Shown here: piece by piece, positions 49,001 through 49,145 of the stretch
How positions within the stretch are numbered: position 1 is the first letter of the stretch
Layout of the letters: each line of letters starts with the position of its first letter
Assembly: GCA_958295805.1 (NCBI GenBank)
Contig: OY282373.1
Coordinates: 2,451,001 to 2,515,000 of the forward strand
DNA length: 64,000 bases
Direction of reading: 5' to 3'
Origin: an uncultured Nitrospirales bacterium
GTDB taxonomy: Bacteria; Nitrospirota; Nitrospiria; Nitrospirales; UBA8639
Program-made: the position numbers and the translations under genes
The notes under the pieces: generated by a model
Seen by the model: only the letters and a program-made list of their open reading frames with translations
Told to the model about the DNA's origin: nothing
Databases searched by the model: none

Positions 49001-49035
49001 ACCCAGGACTGTGATTGCTTACGTGGGACTCTCAA
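11953..49035 (-). CDS. Giant Calx-beta/Ig-repeat autotransporter-type surface protein (12,360 aa)
   Basis: One uninterrupted minus-strand frame of 37,083 nt encodes a predicted protein of roughly 1.2 MDa. From N to C it has a signal peptide (residues 1-65), about 4,100 residues of Ig-like and He_PIG repeats, about 7,000 residues of Calx-beta-like repeats, two PKD-like domains, four He_PIG repeats, a linker, and a C-terminal autotransporter-like barrel of about 380 residues. I noticed no cysteine while reading it. Acidic DDD/DDE turns and DxDxDG loops recur through the passenger and suggest calcium-stiffened rods. The probable role is a very long surface fibre for adhesion, aggregation or contact with another cell; that is inference. 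The start is TTG 49033-49035, six nt after a poly-G tract, and an in-frame TAA precedes it directly. Codon use is much more GC-rich than the neighbours. The protein ends in FRLDWLQ rather than the usual aromatic last residue. Confidence 0.9.
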   Translation of the reverse strand: MRVPRKQSQSWVSRFFSFRHSPARRRILISSRRPLTHRIGIFLSPIVWFGFFISTSLLSPVTAAAQSGAPAVTGVSVTSSPASGSSYATGENVDVAVAFSRAMTVTGSPRLALTVGSRTRQAAFRSASGSTVNFRYTVVGGDRDANGISIAADALTLNGGGIGAGSADAALGLGSHALGDQSDHRVDGGGPTFDGVASPALSFTRGTQGSFTLPAATTGSATYALAATPALPAGLAFNFGTRTLSGTPEVGMAKTTYTLNAYRLVPFPGEEGVFYEQLADTLAFTVAVSGAVPAVSGVEIASSPADGSSYATGEYIEVHVTFNYPVAVTGVPELALGIGAATRQAEHILSGSGDRSRQRFRYRVTASDFDGDGISIAAGALTAALPSRVTASNVAVALGLGSHAIATAADHTVNDLRPSFGATVVNRHWIAGTAASLQLPAASGGDATVSYALTGPGAVTTLSLPQGLSWTAATRTISGTPGAAAAAATYTWTVTDGDGDAAQLSFAITVAAANAPKPTSLALSAPTGFDGDYAAGEVIRAIVSFDKNVTVTGTPRLALDVGGVTRQAAYASGSSDADDLAFQYTVTASDFDGDGLDIGSDALTLNGGSIVDAGNASVAASLGLGGLAVGGPSGRTVRDTRPVFSQAASAANRLLEKDAATSTTLPLATGGDGTVTYSISPALPAGLTLASARPTITGTPTAEGATTHTLTATDADGDRATLGPFTVTVVVVPKVTGVSITSRPSLRSSNPNVYWPYDRGRDIDVAVTFSQAVTVTGSPRLALTVGSRARQAAFRSASGSTVNFRYTVVGGDRDSDGISIAADALTLDGGGIKAGSVAAALGLGGHALGNQSDHRVAGEGPTFDGVAGPAYALTRGAQGSFTLPAAGSATVFSTYALAVTPALPGDLSFDAATRILSGTPEVGMATTTYTLNVNHLVAGRDGRARTELADSLTFTVTVSGAVPAVSGVSIASSPASGSNYATGENIDVEVTFNYPVTVTGTPRLALGIGSATRQAAYRTHSGSTASFRYQVVAADVDRNGIGIAAGALTLNGGSIEASNVAVALGLGSHAIATAAGHQVNDLRPSFGTAVANQHYVAGAAASLQLPAASGGDATVSHALTGPGAVTTLSLPQGLSWNAATRTISGTPAAAAAAATYTWTATDGDGDTAQLSFAVTVAAANAPKPTALALSTPTGFDGDYAAGEVVRAIVSFNKNVTVTGTPRLALTIGSNTRQAAYASGSSDADDLAFHYTVTASDFDGDGISIRAGALKLNGGSIVDASDASVAASLAIDAYAIVDAAGHTVRDTRPVFSQAASAANRSLAKDAATSTTLPLATGDGTLTYSISPALPAGLTLASARPTITGTPTAAGATTHTLTATDADGDRTTLGPFTVTVADGAPVVSAVTIVSTPYANATYGLGEVIQILVDFDKQVRRYWLGGQAELEVDMGGTIRRFQYSGGYSGNNLLFERVVSAADRDADGIGIGSDALTLGTGTLTDLETGVAAVTVIGTHAVANAAAHKVDGSVNTPLVVKSVSIVSSPASSDGYDVGESIKVAVAFSKRVSVTGAPRLALTIGSNTRQAAFERGTSDYALVFAWTVTANDRDSNGIGIAAGALTLNGGSIVEAGDRSAAAALGLGTHAIADASAHKVYTPARITGASIISSPGANGTYDAGETVTVELSWSQRVVISGGTPRVALTIGSNTRQAERDAAAVALGHWYRYSYTVTASDWDGDGISVGADALTLPGGFRMTGNGGVEAVLSLGTHAIVDDSGHTVRDSKPALTVAARPYLLDAAVSDALPAAGGDAPVTYTLTGPGTATTLSLPAGLSWDADTRTISGTPTSATAAASYTLTATDTDGDVAAASFDLSVVSDPVVTGVAITSSPASGDAYAAGETITADVTFDQVLTVTGAPQLAIAVGTTTRQAAGSHTSGESKIAFSYTVATADRDADGIAVAAGALTLNGATVRNARGEDARLGLGSHALAAQTGHKVSTPPRVADVVVMKPDLRVGNDGESPFVALSSVDRDPRQTATNRFPPSIALVNVVFDQPVTISGTPRLALTIGAHTRQATYSAGFNDNRAVAPFYYSLQASDFDGDGISVVANALALNGGTIRDAEGENAVLGLGSHAVANDATLRVADAAPSFAATLEARRYLPNLRVSDQLPAATGGDGALTYSLSPALPAGLSWNAATRTISGTPTSATAAASYTLAATDADGDAATLTFDLSVVTDPLVSGLSITSSPASGDAYAAGETITVDVTFDQTVTVTGAPNLALTIGSTARQATGSHVSGQSKITFSYTVATSDRDTDGISIAAGALTPNGATIRNAKGEDARLGLGSHAVVGAAGHKVSAPPRVVEVRLDTTELFPRSGDSWDTHPSGWADPRQTATNRFAPAVVVAMVAFDQDFAVNGSGWPSLALTIGGRTRQAAYSGYLSRLFAMVRGRSASQVFGFHYTLQPSDFDGDGLSIAAGALTLPAGTTLRDAEGETALLGLGTHAITNDPDYRIADTAPAFGTATIQPQHWVAGTASSLTLPAATGDGSVSHALTPAQRPSWLAFDGATRVLSGTPSAAAAAATYTWTATDGDDDATALAFTLTVAAANAPKVSEVKFLSTPAAHRMYAPGSAIEVGVKFDRGVTVTGTPTLALDVGGTTRKAGYSATRNGYLVFSHTVLQADYDTDGVSIGSGALALPASGSGGIVDATDASVRAALGLGSHAIVDAAGHQVGSPPRVSGVGFHSTPQQAGTYTKGATITVQVDFDQTVTVTGTPKLALTIGGQTRQAAAVAGTGNAYVRFSYPVVAADADADGLGVAAGALTLDGGTIRDADGQDAVLALGSHARAAFANAKVDGGRTGLWPGFGSAAGPDLALTVGTAATHALPTATGGDTPLRYAVSSALPAGLSVNASTGVLSGTPGMESPRTAYTLTATDANGDAATLSFHLKVTGTRPVVSGVAVASTPLSGDTYGASEEIRVDVAFARVGTGAMMVRGRPRLALKVGSATRLASFLSVSGGTLRFRYTAQAEDRDTDGIAVAADALDLNGGLIRDAAGNNAILNLGSHALGAQASHKVDGSTGRAPAVAGVSVISAPASGDTYTRGEIIEVELRFDQAVGVSGTPNLALTLGSATAQAAWSRAGASPTTQVFRHVVAAANRDTDGLSIAAGALTLNGGTIRNVRGGDAGLGLGSHALGNQASHKVNGASNAAAMVTGVSIRSFQSDGWYDHGETIDVRVTFNKVVTVTGSPRLALAIGSTTRQAAYRAAGGASVDFRYTVADPDHDTDGLSIAAGALTLNGGAISHGGVAAALGLGSHALGAQASHKVDGRVGRVTGVSITSSPENSAGYGAGETIDLEVSFSDNVASTQGPRLAQTASKLALTIGDNTRYAPLKAPYLTSRWNYRSLSYRYTVQTTDRDTDGISIAANALTGSLRRKDGNPMILALGSHALGNQASHKVTGAAVTPRVTGVRIPIPRAGHTFELGDTIQVRLDFNVPVVASTRPQLALDIGGTTHRLNANSWGSPSSKIEFRHTVGASDRDTDGISIAADALTLPGNGTLRSAVGVDAALGLTAIVNDGTRKVDGSLNPVAEPFVRLEGSAPHNIFLTNGNFIIVVDYTRPVTLTGTPTVAMQVGSVTRRVPLSARDLNNKRFEFRYTVRHGDRDPDGVSIAADALSLEGGSIVGPGGKAARLRFRYGITNNASFKVGGAAMPTPTFGAAVVPKQVWVVNSPWELTLPPATDGDGTLTYSLTGPGTSATTLRLPAGVSYSTSSAGTFNGGKISGTPTQGWGYTHRLTATDADGDTATLDFTLEVWPDYAPSFGDATIDDQEWTQNGAIDAFDLPEALNKPAVAGRNEPFTYTLSPALPGGISRADHRVSGTPTAAAARTQYTWTVTDADGDQASLTFHATVAEDTAPSFGDQTIADLSWMQSQPIAEVTLPAATGGNGPLTYGFYVPSSTRQQQALPAGVELDGRVLKGTPSVVWESLEYAWQATDQDGDTAQLTFDLEVTTNLMPSFGEATLADRAWTQRQAITAFTLPAATGGNGDLTYALAPALPAGVSRDAATREVSGTPTAAMAATAYTWTATDADGDEAELTFTAAVDGIPTFGDETITDATWLKGKEIESFTLPEATGGDGRVTYALSAAAPHTALPAGVSHDATTRLVSGTPTATRSRAEYTWTATDTDGDEASLSFFSTVVEPPAVTLALSASTIDEHDGTNPGSATVTATLDKASSADTTVTVTATAGTNAADGDFALSADVTLTIAAGETTSTGTVTVTAVNNAKDEADKSVTVSGSAANDVLVTDPADLTLTITDDDDPPALSISAPSVAEGAAGTTAALDWAVTLSAESGKEVTVAYAEGTGGTATAGTDYTALAAGTLTIAAGATSGTVSVTVTGDDADEPDETVIVTLSAPSNATLAAEAASGTGTITDDDDAPAVTLALADTSIAENGGATTVTATLSHASSAATTVTVTEVLGFYTVDSTDATIVIAAGSTANATDTATITAVDDDVDNVGDRDVTVSGTASNDQAAADSETVTVTGAALTLTDDDDAPTVTLALSEPDAAKPDTINESGAGNASTVTAVLNRASSAAVTLTVSAVAGTNAGAGDFTLSSARTLTIAAGQTASTGVVTVTANDDTVDAPDKSVTVSATVSGASGVADPTAATLTIADDDDAPTVTLALADGAIAEAGGTTTVTATLSHPSSAETTVTVTAVPGFYAVGSDAVIVIAAGSTSNASDSASISAVDDDVDNVGDRSVTVTGTAVNAQATADSETVTVTGAALTLTDDEDTPTATLALSEPDPSKPDTINESGTGNASTVTAVLDRASSEAVTLTVSAVAGTNAAAGDFALNSDATLTIAAGETASTGVVTVTANDNTVDAPDKSVTVSATATGDSGVSDPAVVTLTIADDDGAPAVTLALADTAINENGGATTVTAALSHPSSAETTVTVTAVSGFYTVGAGATIVIAAGETANASDTATITAVDDAIDNVGDRSVTVTGTAANAQATADSQTLTVNGASLTLTDDEATPVVTLALSEPDPLKPDTIAESGAGNASTVTATLDRASSEAVTLTVAATAGTNAGAGDFTLSSQATLTIAAGETASTGVVTVTANDNAKDEPDKSVTVSATVSGGSGVADPTAATLTIADDDAAPTVALKVADSSISENGGTTTVSATLSHASSAATTVTVTALAGAYTVGNDAEIVIAAGSTSNVSDTAAITAVNDDVDNVGDRRVTVTGTAANAQVAADSETVTVTGASLTLTDDEATPVATLALSEPDSSKPDTINESGAGNASTVTAVLDRASSEAVTLTVAATAGTNAADTDFRQTGTTLTIAAGSTASTGTVTVTAVDDVENSADKSVAVAATVSGVSGVANPADVTLTIADDDGAPAVTLAVADAAINENGGTTTVTATLSYPSSAATTVTVTAISGFYTVGAGATIVIAAGETANASDGVTVTAVDDAIDNVGNRSGTVTGTAANARAAADSETVAVTGASLTLTDDEATPVVTLALSEPDAAKPDTIDESGAGNTSTVTATLNRASSEALTLTVAATAGTNAGAGDFTLSDAKMLTIAAGQTASIGVVTVTASDNAKDEPDKAVTVSATVSGASGMAAPTAAMLTIADDDDAPAVTLTVADSSIAEDGGTTTVSATLSHPSSAATTVTVTAVSGFYTASSDATIVIAAGATANATDVATVTAVNDDVDNVGDRRVTVSGTAANAQAAADSQTVTVTGAALTLTDDEATPTATLALSEPDAAKPDTIDESGAGNSSTVTATLNRASSEAVTLTVAATAGTNAAAGDFTQTGTMLTIEAGETASTGTVTVTAVDNAKDEADKSVTVSAAVSGASGVANPATITLTIADDDATPAVSISSPSVTEGAAGATATLTFEVTLSAVSGKQVTVGYAEGTGGTATAGTDYTAPAAGTLTFAAGATSRTVDVTVTGDGTDEPDETVTVVLSGPVNATLSSTATGTGTITDDDGAPSVTLALSSSSISENGGEATVTATLSHASSAATTVTVTGVTGFYTAGSDAVIVIAAGSTASATDVATVTAVDNTTDEPDRTTTVTATVGNGVGTGSVSGAALTLEDDDVAPTATLTLADSSIAEDGGTTTVNATLSHASSADTTITVTAVSGLYTAGSDAVIVIAAGSTANATDTATVAAVNDVIDNVGDRSVTVTGRASNGQAAAESQTVVVTGAVLTLTDDEATPTVTLSLSEPDAAKPDTINESGAGNASTVTASLSGKSSEAVTLTVTAAAGTDAAVGDFTQTGTMLTIAAGQTASTGTVTVTAADDAKDAPDKAVTVSATVSGGSGVANPAAVTLTIADDDGAPAVSISSPSVTEGAAGATATLSFEVTLSAVSGKQVTVGYAEGTGGTATAGTDYTAPAAGTLTFAAGETSRTVDVTVTGDGTDEPDETVTVVLSGPVNATLSSTATGTGTITDDDGAPAVTLALSSSSISENGGEATVTATLSHASSAATTVTVTGVTGFYTAGLDAVIVIAAGSTASATDVATVTAVDNTTDEPDRTTTVTATVGNGVGTGSVSGAALTLTDDDAAPAVTLTVADSSIAEDGGTTTVTARLSHPSSAATTVTVTGVTGFYTVGSDATIVIAAGATANATDTAMVAAVNDDVDNVGDRRVTVTGTAANGQAAADSQTVTVSGAALTLTDDEATPTVTLSLSEPDAAKPDTIDESGAGNASTVTATLDRASSEAVTLTVTAAAGTNAAAGDFTQTGTMLTIAAGSTASTGTVTVTAADNAKDEPDKSVTVSGTVSGASGVANPAAVTLTIADDDGAPAVTLALSSSSIAENGGEATVTATLSHPSGAATTVTVTGVTGFYTAGSDAVIVIAAGATASATDVATVAAVDNTTDEPDRTTTVTATVGNGVGTGSVSGAALTITDDDAAPAVTLTVADSLIAEDGGTTTVTARLSHPSSAATTVTVTGVTGFYTVGSDATIVIAAGATANATDTATVAAVNDDVDNVGNRRVMVTGAASNVQGIGAVTGAALTLTDDEATPTVTLALSEPDAAKPDTINESGAGNASTVTATLARASSEAVTLTVSAAAGTNAAVGDFTQTGTMLTIAARQTASTGTVTVTAADNAKDGPDKSVTVSGTVSGTSGVANPAAVTLTITDDDGAPAVSISSPSVTEGAAGATATLSFEVTLSAVSGKQVTVGYAEGTGGTATAGTDYTALSAGTLTFAAGATSRTVDVTVTGDGTDEPDETVTVVLSGQVNATLGTATGTGTITDDDGAPSVTLALSSSSISENGGEATVTATLSHASSAATTVTVTGMTGFYTAGLDAVIVIAAGSTANATDVATVTAVDNTTDEPDRTTTVTATVGNGVGTGSVTGATLTLRDDDAAPAVTLTVADSSIAEDGGTTTVTARLSHPSSAATTVTVTGVTGFYTVGSDAVIVIAAGSTANASDAATVAAVNDDVDNVGDRRVTVTGTAANGQAAADSQTVVVTGTALTLTDDEATPTVTLSLSEPDVAKPDTIDESGAGNASTVTASLSGKSSEAVTLTVSAAAGTNAVASDFRQTGTTLTIAAGSTASTGAVTVTAADNAKDAPNKSVTVSGTVSGASGVSDAAAVTLTIADDDAAPSVTLSLSPSTIDESGTTTQATVTATLSHPSSATTTVTVSAAVGANAVASDFTQTGTTLTIAAGATVSTGTVTVTAADNTKDEPDKSVRVTGTAANSQGIAGNPGAVTLTIRDDDGKPTVTLALSSRSVSETGGEATVTATLNRASSAATTVTVTASAGANAVASDFTQTGTTLTIAAGETTSTGAVTVTAVGDTKDGPDKSVRVSGSAVNGQGVTDPLAVTLAITDDDAVPGVTLTLAASVIAEDGGTTTVSATLSHASSAATTVTVTGVTGFYTAGSDATIVIAAGQTANATDTATVAAVNDDVDNVGDRTVMVTGTASNDQGVGTVSGAPLTLTDDEATPTATVTLSSSAISETGGVATVTASLNRASSEAVTLTVSAAAGTNAAVGDFTQSGTTLTIAAGQTASAGTVTIAAESDTTDGPDKAVTVSGTASGGGVSDPASKTLTITDDDAAPGVTLALAVPAIAEAGGTTTVSATLSHASSAATTVTVTEASGFYTVGSDATIVIAAGQTANATDTATVAAVNDDVDNVGDRTVMVTGTASNDQGVGTVSGAPLTLTDDEATPTATVALSASSISEAGGTTTVTASLNRASSEAVTLTVSAAAGTNAADDDFTLSNVKTLTIAAGQTASTGVVTVTAVDNAKDEPDKAVTVSATVSGASGVTDPAAATLTIADDDAAPAATLAVADSSIAEDGGTTTVSATLSHPSSAATTVTVTAVSGFYTASSDATIVIAAGATANATDVATVTAVDDDVDNVGDRRVTVSGTAANAQAAADSQTVTVTGAALTLTDDEATPTATLALSEPDAAKPDTIDESGAGNSSTVTATLNRASSEAVTLTVSAAAGTNAGAGDFTLSSPATLTIAAGQTVSTGTVTVTAADNAKDEPDKAVTVSATVSGASGVADPAAVTLTIADDDDAPAVSISSPGVTEGAAGATATLTFEVTLSAVSGKRVTVGYAEGTDGTATAGTDYTAPSAGTLTFAAGATSRTVDVTVTGDGTDEPDETVTVVLSGPVNATLSSTATGTGTITDDDGAPSVTLALSSSSVSEDGGEATVTATLSHPSSAATTVTVAASAGAHTVAADFKQTGTALTVAAGSTASSGTVTIAAVDNDEDAAHDKSVRVSATAANGQGIAGNPASVTLTIADDDVDLKPSFGDDTIANRRWTTSTVVPRLELPEATGGDGTLTYTLSPAVPSWLSRSGFFVTGTTPDEEVAQVDYTWTVRDEDGDEDSLTFSIRVTNEALPPGDSTNGDGRTVNQPPLLLLSSPRVSEGAAGSTATLTYTLTLSKAVTRTVMVSYADAGTGTATAGTDYTALAPGTLTVAPGVTSATISVTVTGDGIDEPDETVTVEMSMPVNAQYLNSDATATGTITDDDAAPTVELALSHSSISENGGAATVTATLSHPSSAATTVTVTGVTGFYAAGSDATITIAAGSTSNASDTATIDAVNNTTDEPDRTTTVTATVANDVGTGSVTGVSLTLRDDDDAPTVALALSPSSISEDGGVSTVSATLSHPSSAATTVTVTGVSDFYTVGSDATVVIAAGQTANATDTATIMAVDDAIDNVGNRSVTVTGTAANAQAAADSLTVTGASLTLTDDEGAPTATLALSPSSISESGGVATVTASLNRASSAAVTLTVSATGVGFTLSSAKTLTFAAGQTASTGTVTVVAESDTTDGPDKAVTVLATASGGGVSDPASKTLTITDDDDAPGVELAVADSAIAEDGGTTTVTATLTHASSAATTVTVTAVEGAYTVDPTDATIVIAAGQTSNATATATVAAVNDDIDNVGDRTVTVTGTASNVQGIGAVSGAALTLTDDEATPTATVTLSSSAIAETGGTATVTASLNRASSEAVTLTVSSAAGTNAADDDFALSNAKTLTIAAGQTASTGVVTVTAVDNAKDEPDKAVTVSATVSGASGVAAPASVTLTIEDDDAAPGVELAVADAAIAEDGGTTTVTATLSHPSSAATTVTVTAVDGAYTVDPTDATIVIAAGQTSNATATATVAAVNDDIDNVGDRTVTVTGTASNSQGVGSVAGASLTLTDDEATTTVTLALSEPDAAKPDTINESGAGNASTVTATLARASSEAVTLTVTATAGTDAAAGDFTQTGTMLTIAAGQTASTGTVTVTAADDAKDEPDKSVTVSAAVSGASGVANPAAVTLTIADDDGAPAVSISSPSVTEGASGATATLTFEVTLSAVSGKQVTVDYAEGTGGTATAGTDYTAPAAGTLTFAAGATSRTVDVTVTGDGTDEPDETVTVVLSGPVNATLSSTATGTGTITDDDGAPAVTLALSSSSISENGGEATVTATLSHASSAATTVTVTAVSDFYTVGSDATVVIAAGQTANATDTATITAVDDAIDNVGNRSVTVTGTAANAQAAADSLTVTGASLTLTDDEGAPTATLALSSSSISESGGVATVTASLNRASSVAVMLTVSAAAGTNAAVGDFTQSGATLTIAAGQTASAGTVTVAAESDTTDGPDKAVTVSATASGGGVSDPASKTLTITDDDAAPGVTLALAASSISEDGGTTTVSATLSHASSAATTVRVTGVSGFYTAGSDATIVIAAGQTANATDTATVAAVNDDVDNVGHRSVTVTGAASNVQGIGAVSGAALTLTDDEATPTATLALSSSSISETGGVATVTANLNRASSVAVTLTVSSAAGTNAADDDFTQTGTTLTIAAGQTASAGTVTVAAESDTTDGPDKAVTVSATASGGGVSDPASKTLTITDDDAAPGVTLTLAASSISEDGGTTTVSATLSHASSAATTVTVTGVTGFYTVGSDATIVIAAGATANATDTATVAAVNDDVDNVGNRRVMVTGAASNVQGIGAVSGAALTLTDDEATPTVTLALSEPDAAKPDTINESGAGNASTVTATLARASSEAVTLTVSAAAGTNAAVGDFTQTGTMLTIAARQTASTGTVTVMAADNAKDEPDKSVTVSAAVSGASGVANPAAVTLTIADDDGAPAVSISSPSVTEGAAGATATLSFEVTLSAVSGKRVTVGYAEGTGGTATAGTDYTAPAAGTLTFAAGATSRTVDVTVTGDGTDEPDETVTVVLSGPVNATLSSTATGTGTIRDDDGAPSVTLALSSSSISENGGEATVTATLSHASSAATTVTVTGVTGFYTAGSDAVIVIAAGSTASATDVATVAAVDNTTDEPDRTTTVTATVGNGVGTGSVTGATLTLRDDDGAPSVTLALAATAIDEDGGTTAVSATLSHPSSAATTVTVTGVSGFYTAGLDATIVIAAGSTANATDAATVAAVNDDVDNVGDRRVTVTGTAANGQAAADSQTVTVTGTALTLTDDEATPTVTLSLSEPDAAKPDTIDESGAGNASTVTATLDRASSEAVTLTVTATAGTNAAVGDFTQTGTMLTIAAGQTASTGTVTVTAADDAKDGPDKSVTVTATVSGASGVANPAAVTLTIADDDGAPAVSISSPSVTEGASGATATLTFEVTLSAVSGKQVTVAYAEGTGGTATAGTDYTAPSAGTLTFAAGETSKTIDVTVTGDGTDEPDETVTVVLSGPVNATLSSTATGTGTITDDDGAPAVTLALSSSSISENGGEATVTATLSHASSAATTITVAAVAGTNAVAGNFALSTNKTLSIAAGATTSTGEVAINAVDNAVTAANKEVTVSATAQNANGVTAPTNVTLTITEDDPTADAGEEQTVMEGTLARLDGSGSSDPDGDTLSYSWRQSAGTPMVTLTGATTATPMFTAPELTGGTTLTFELTVTAGGASATDAVAVRIQADNDGPTADAGEEQTVREGTAVTLAGSGTDPEDEPLSYAWRQSAGTPTVTLTSASTATPSFTAPNLTAITTLTFELTVTAGGASATDTVTITVWPRSYGGAGPTFGDAVIADQTWTQHTEIPAFTLPTATGGTGTVTYALSPALPAGVTRDAGTHEVAGTPTVAQGATTYTWTATDGSGVTADLTFTITVLPRVVPTTFGDAVIADQTWTQHMEIPAFTLPTATGGNGTVTYALSPVLPAGVTRDAATHEVAGTPTVAQEATTYTWRATDGSGVTADLTFTITVLPWVGPTFGDAIIDDQRWTQHMEISAFTLPPATGGFGTVTYALSPVLPAGVTRSPGLPGGGTRAAGTHAVTGTPTVDQEETAYTWTATDMTGATAEISFTIKVVPDLRFLKRVEPQRYSVGTPVRMTLPEASGGDGELSYALAPAPPAGLTVNPITRTLSGTPTSVQALTMYTWTVRDKHEDEGSLTFTIEVMPSVRTQDLGLVLAGVGRTLATDAVEVLGGRFGGPAASRVQVTLGGQVLRLTEDGEGGPETDAVSEDGAGSAAMAGTGTWRRATGLALDVARAFGVVIDGGTGQSSVDGPSYPSPLTGEASVRGNWQSPERVQTVSGKELLARSAFELPLTRSGEDGVPAWTLWGRGSASGFSGQPVDDFKMDGTLYSGYVGLDYRPKPTVLMGLGVVHSTGAVNYERTEASEKVGVDVELTSVLPYAHWHPSPDLGVWSMLGAGWGKMAVKLAGDAGRTRTTDLTSLMGAVGGRQALTTWQGIDLAAKTDAFLTTLRSAGTTNLPGARGHAERVRLLVEGRTEWMLSAESQMQPRLELGGRWDSGTAEQGLGAEIGGGLAYTQTTWGLSVEAQGRYLMAHEDGSFEDWGASLNVRLDPGVAGQGAYLTVAPVWGQAASGVEQIWGSPSAIVEGVGGGPRSGTPGWQPQQFAVDVGYGLALSEGRGLVTPYGGLAIEGAGASRYRLGGRLELTSFLTLSLEGEQTKQAGQAATHGITFRLDWLQ
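13200..13220. repeat. REP-like palindrome inside the giant reading frame
   Basis: CCTCTCCC (13200-13207) pairs with GGGAGAGG (13213-13220) around GTCAG. On the coding strand it is read as part of YPSPLTGEASV in the linker before the barrel. The sequence has the form of a widespread intergenic palindrome (CTCTCCCxTxAxGGGAGAG). It appears to be an insertion that kept the frame. Confidence 0.65.
13560..14685 (-). repeat. Four He_PIG repeats before the barrel
   Basis: Three close copies begin PTFGDAVIADQTWTQHxEIP, or a variant of it, and run through FTLPTATGG and ALSPALPAGVTRD to TPTV and TYTWTATDGSG. They lie at roughly 14415-14685, 14130-14395 and 13820-14118. A fourth, diverged copy begins with PDLRFLKRVEPQRYSVG and ends near 13560. 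The third copy carries an insertion that repeats a TRSPGLPGGGTRA segment. They probably form the membrane-proximal stalk. Confidence 0.75.
14690..15262 (-). other. Two PKD/REJ-like domains in the giant protein
   Basis: Two consecutive copies of about 90 residues begin PTADAGEEQTVMEGT and PTADAGEEQTVREGT. They contain LSYSWRQSAGTP and a TFELTVTAGGASATD segment. This is the pattern of PKD-type Ig folds (leading xADAGxxQTVxEG, then SYxW, then LTV). They mark the end of the Calx-beta array and the start of the C-terminal stalk. Confidence 0.75.
22476..22800 (-). other. He_PIG-type interlude inside the Calx-beta block
   Basis: The segment reads PSFGDDTIANRRW, then a strand-rich ELPEATGGDGTLTYTLSP, then TYTW-like VDYTWTVRDEDGDEDSLTF, and ends in a short polar spacer containing STNGDGRTVNQPP. 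It matches the He_PIG modules found near both ends of the protein, not the Calx-beta units around it. It divides the Calx-beta array into two blocks, of about 21 units (15.3-22.5 kb) and 39 units (22.8-36.5 kb). Confidence 0.7.
23731..24191 (-). repeat. Near-identical 461-bp duplication, copy 1
   Basis: This segment aligns without gaps to 31690-32150, at an offset of 7,959 bp. By eye I found three mismatches. It covers the end of one SEPDAAKPDTIDESG-type Calx-beta unit and most of the next. Such identity inside a repeat array points to recent duplication or gene conversion between copies. It also means assembly across the array needs long reads. Confidence 0.75.
31690..32150 (-). repeat. Near-identical 461-bp duplication, copy 2
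   Basis: This is the partner of 23731-24191. The mismatches I see are a G for T in the GCC GTx CCC context, a T for C in the GTCGTx CACC context, and a G for C in GTxACCGTCGCC. The frame is kept across the whole block in both copies. Confidence 0.75.
36475..48830 (-). repeat. N-terminal passenger: 21 Ig-like repeats with interspersed He_PIG domains
   Basis: The repeated unit is about 110-130 residues. It opens with a segment like VTGVSITSSPASG, continues through VDVTFDQTVTVTGTPxLAL and TRQA, then a DxDxDGISIAAGALTLNGG segment, and closes with LGLGSHA. By eye I count 21 DxDxDG-type segments. Between them lie He_PIG-type domains recognised by PALPAGL and SGTP followed by TYTWTATDxDGD. Copies here are clearly diverged from each other at the DNA level, unlike the Calx-beta block, so this part looks older. 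Some units carry insertions, for example the two with PRQTATNRF. Confidence 0.8.
48841..49035 (-). other. Extended signal peptide of the giant protein
   Basis: The first 65 residues have a long basic N-region (many Arg/Lys, about 38 residues), then a hydrophobic core (IGIFLSPIVWFGFFISTSLL) and a small-residue cleavage site (VTAAA, then QSG). Long N-regions are common in large autotransporters. A TTG codon at the Leu after RRP could instead give a conventional short signal peptide, but it has no Shine-Dalgarno sequence. Confidence 0.75.
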
Positions 49036-49094
49036 TTTTTACCCCCCCCCCCCCCCCCCACAAAATCTGGGGCTAGAAGAGAGGGAAATAGCAT
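49032..49094 (-). CDS. Possible 20-codon upstream ORF through the poly-G tract
   Basis: ATG 49092-49094 is preceded by GAGGG four nt upstream. It opens a frame MLFPSLLAPDFV, then six glycines from the tract, then KN and TGA at 49032-49034. With 18 G residues the stop overlaps the giant gene start as TTGA, the arrangement of translationally coupled genes. With 19 G the frame would stop at the TAA before the start. With 17 G it would run 15 nt past the start to another TAA. Expression is unproven; I give it as a candidate leader ORF. Confidence 0.4.
   Translation of the reverse strand: MLFPSLLAPDFVGGGGGGKN
49042..49059 (-). promoter_or_regulatory. Poly-G18 tract 6 nt before the giant gene start
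   Basis: Eighteen consecutive C on the plus strand read as G on the coding strand. They are followed by TAAAAA and then the TTG start. The tract could serve as a Shine-Dalgarno-like sequence, since poly-G can pair with the CCUCC of 16S rRNA. Its length is expected to slip during replication, as in phase-variable genes. An in-frame TAA between tract and start means length changes cannot fuse upstream codons to the giant frame. Confidence 0.85.
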
Positions 49095-49145
49095 GAACCC
49101 TCGTATGAACCCTTTACCTTTTACAAAATTATTCCCATCTGGTTT

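Noticed and set aside
49039-49059. Poly-G tract as a classical frameshift switch inside the giant gene
   Set aside because: A TAA at 49039-49041 is in frame with the TTG start and lies between tract and start, so no tract length can join upstream codons to the giant frame.
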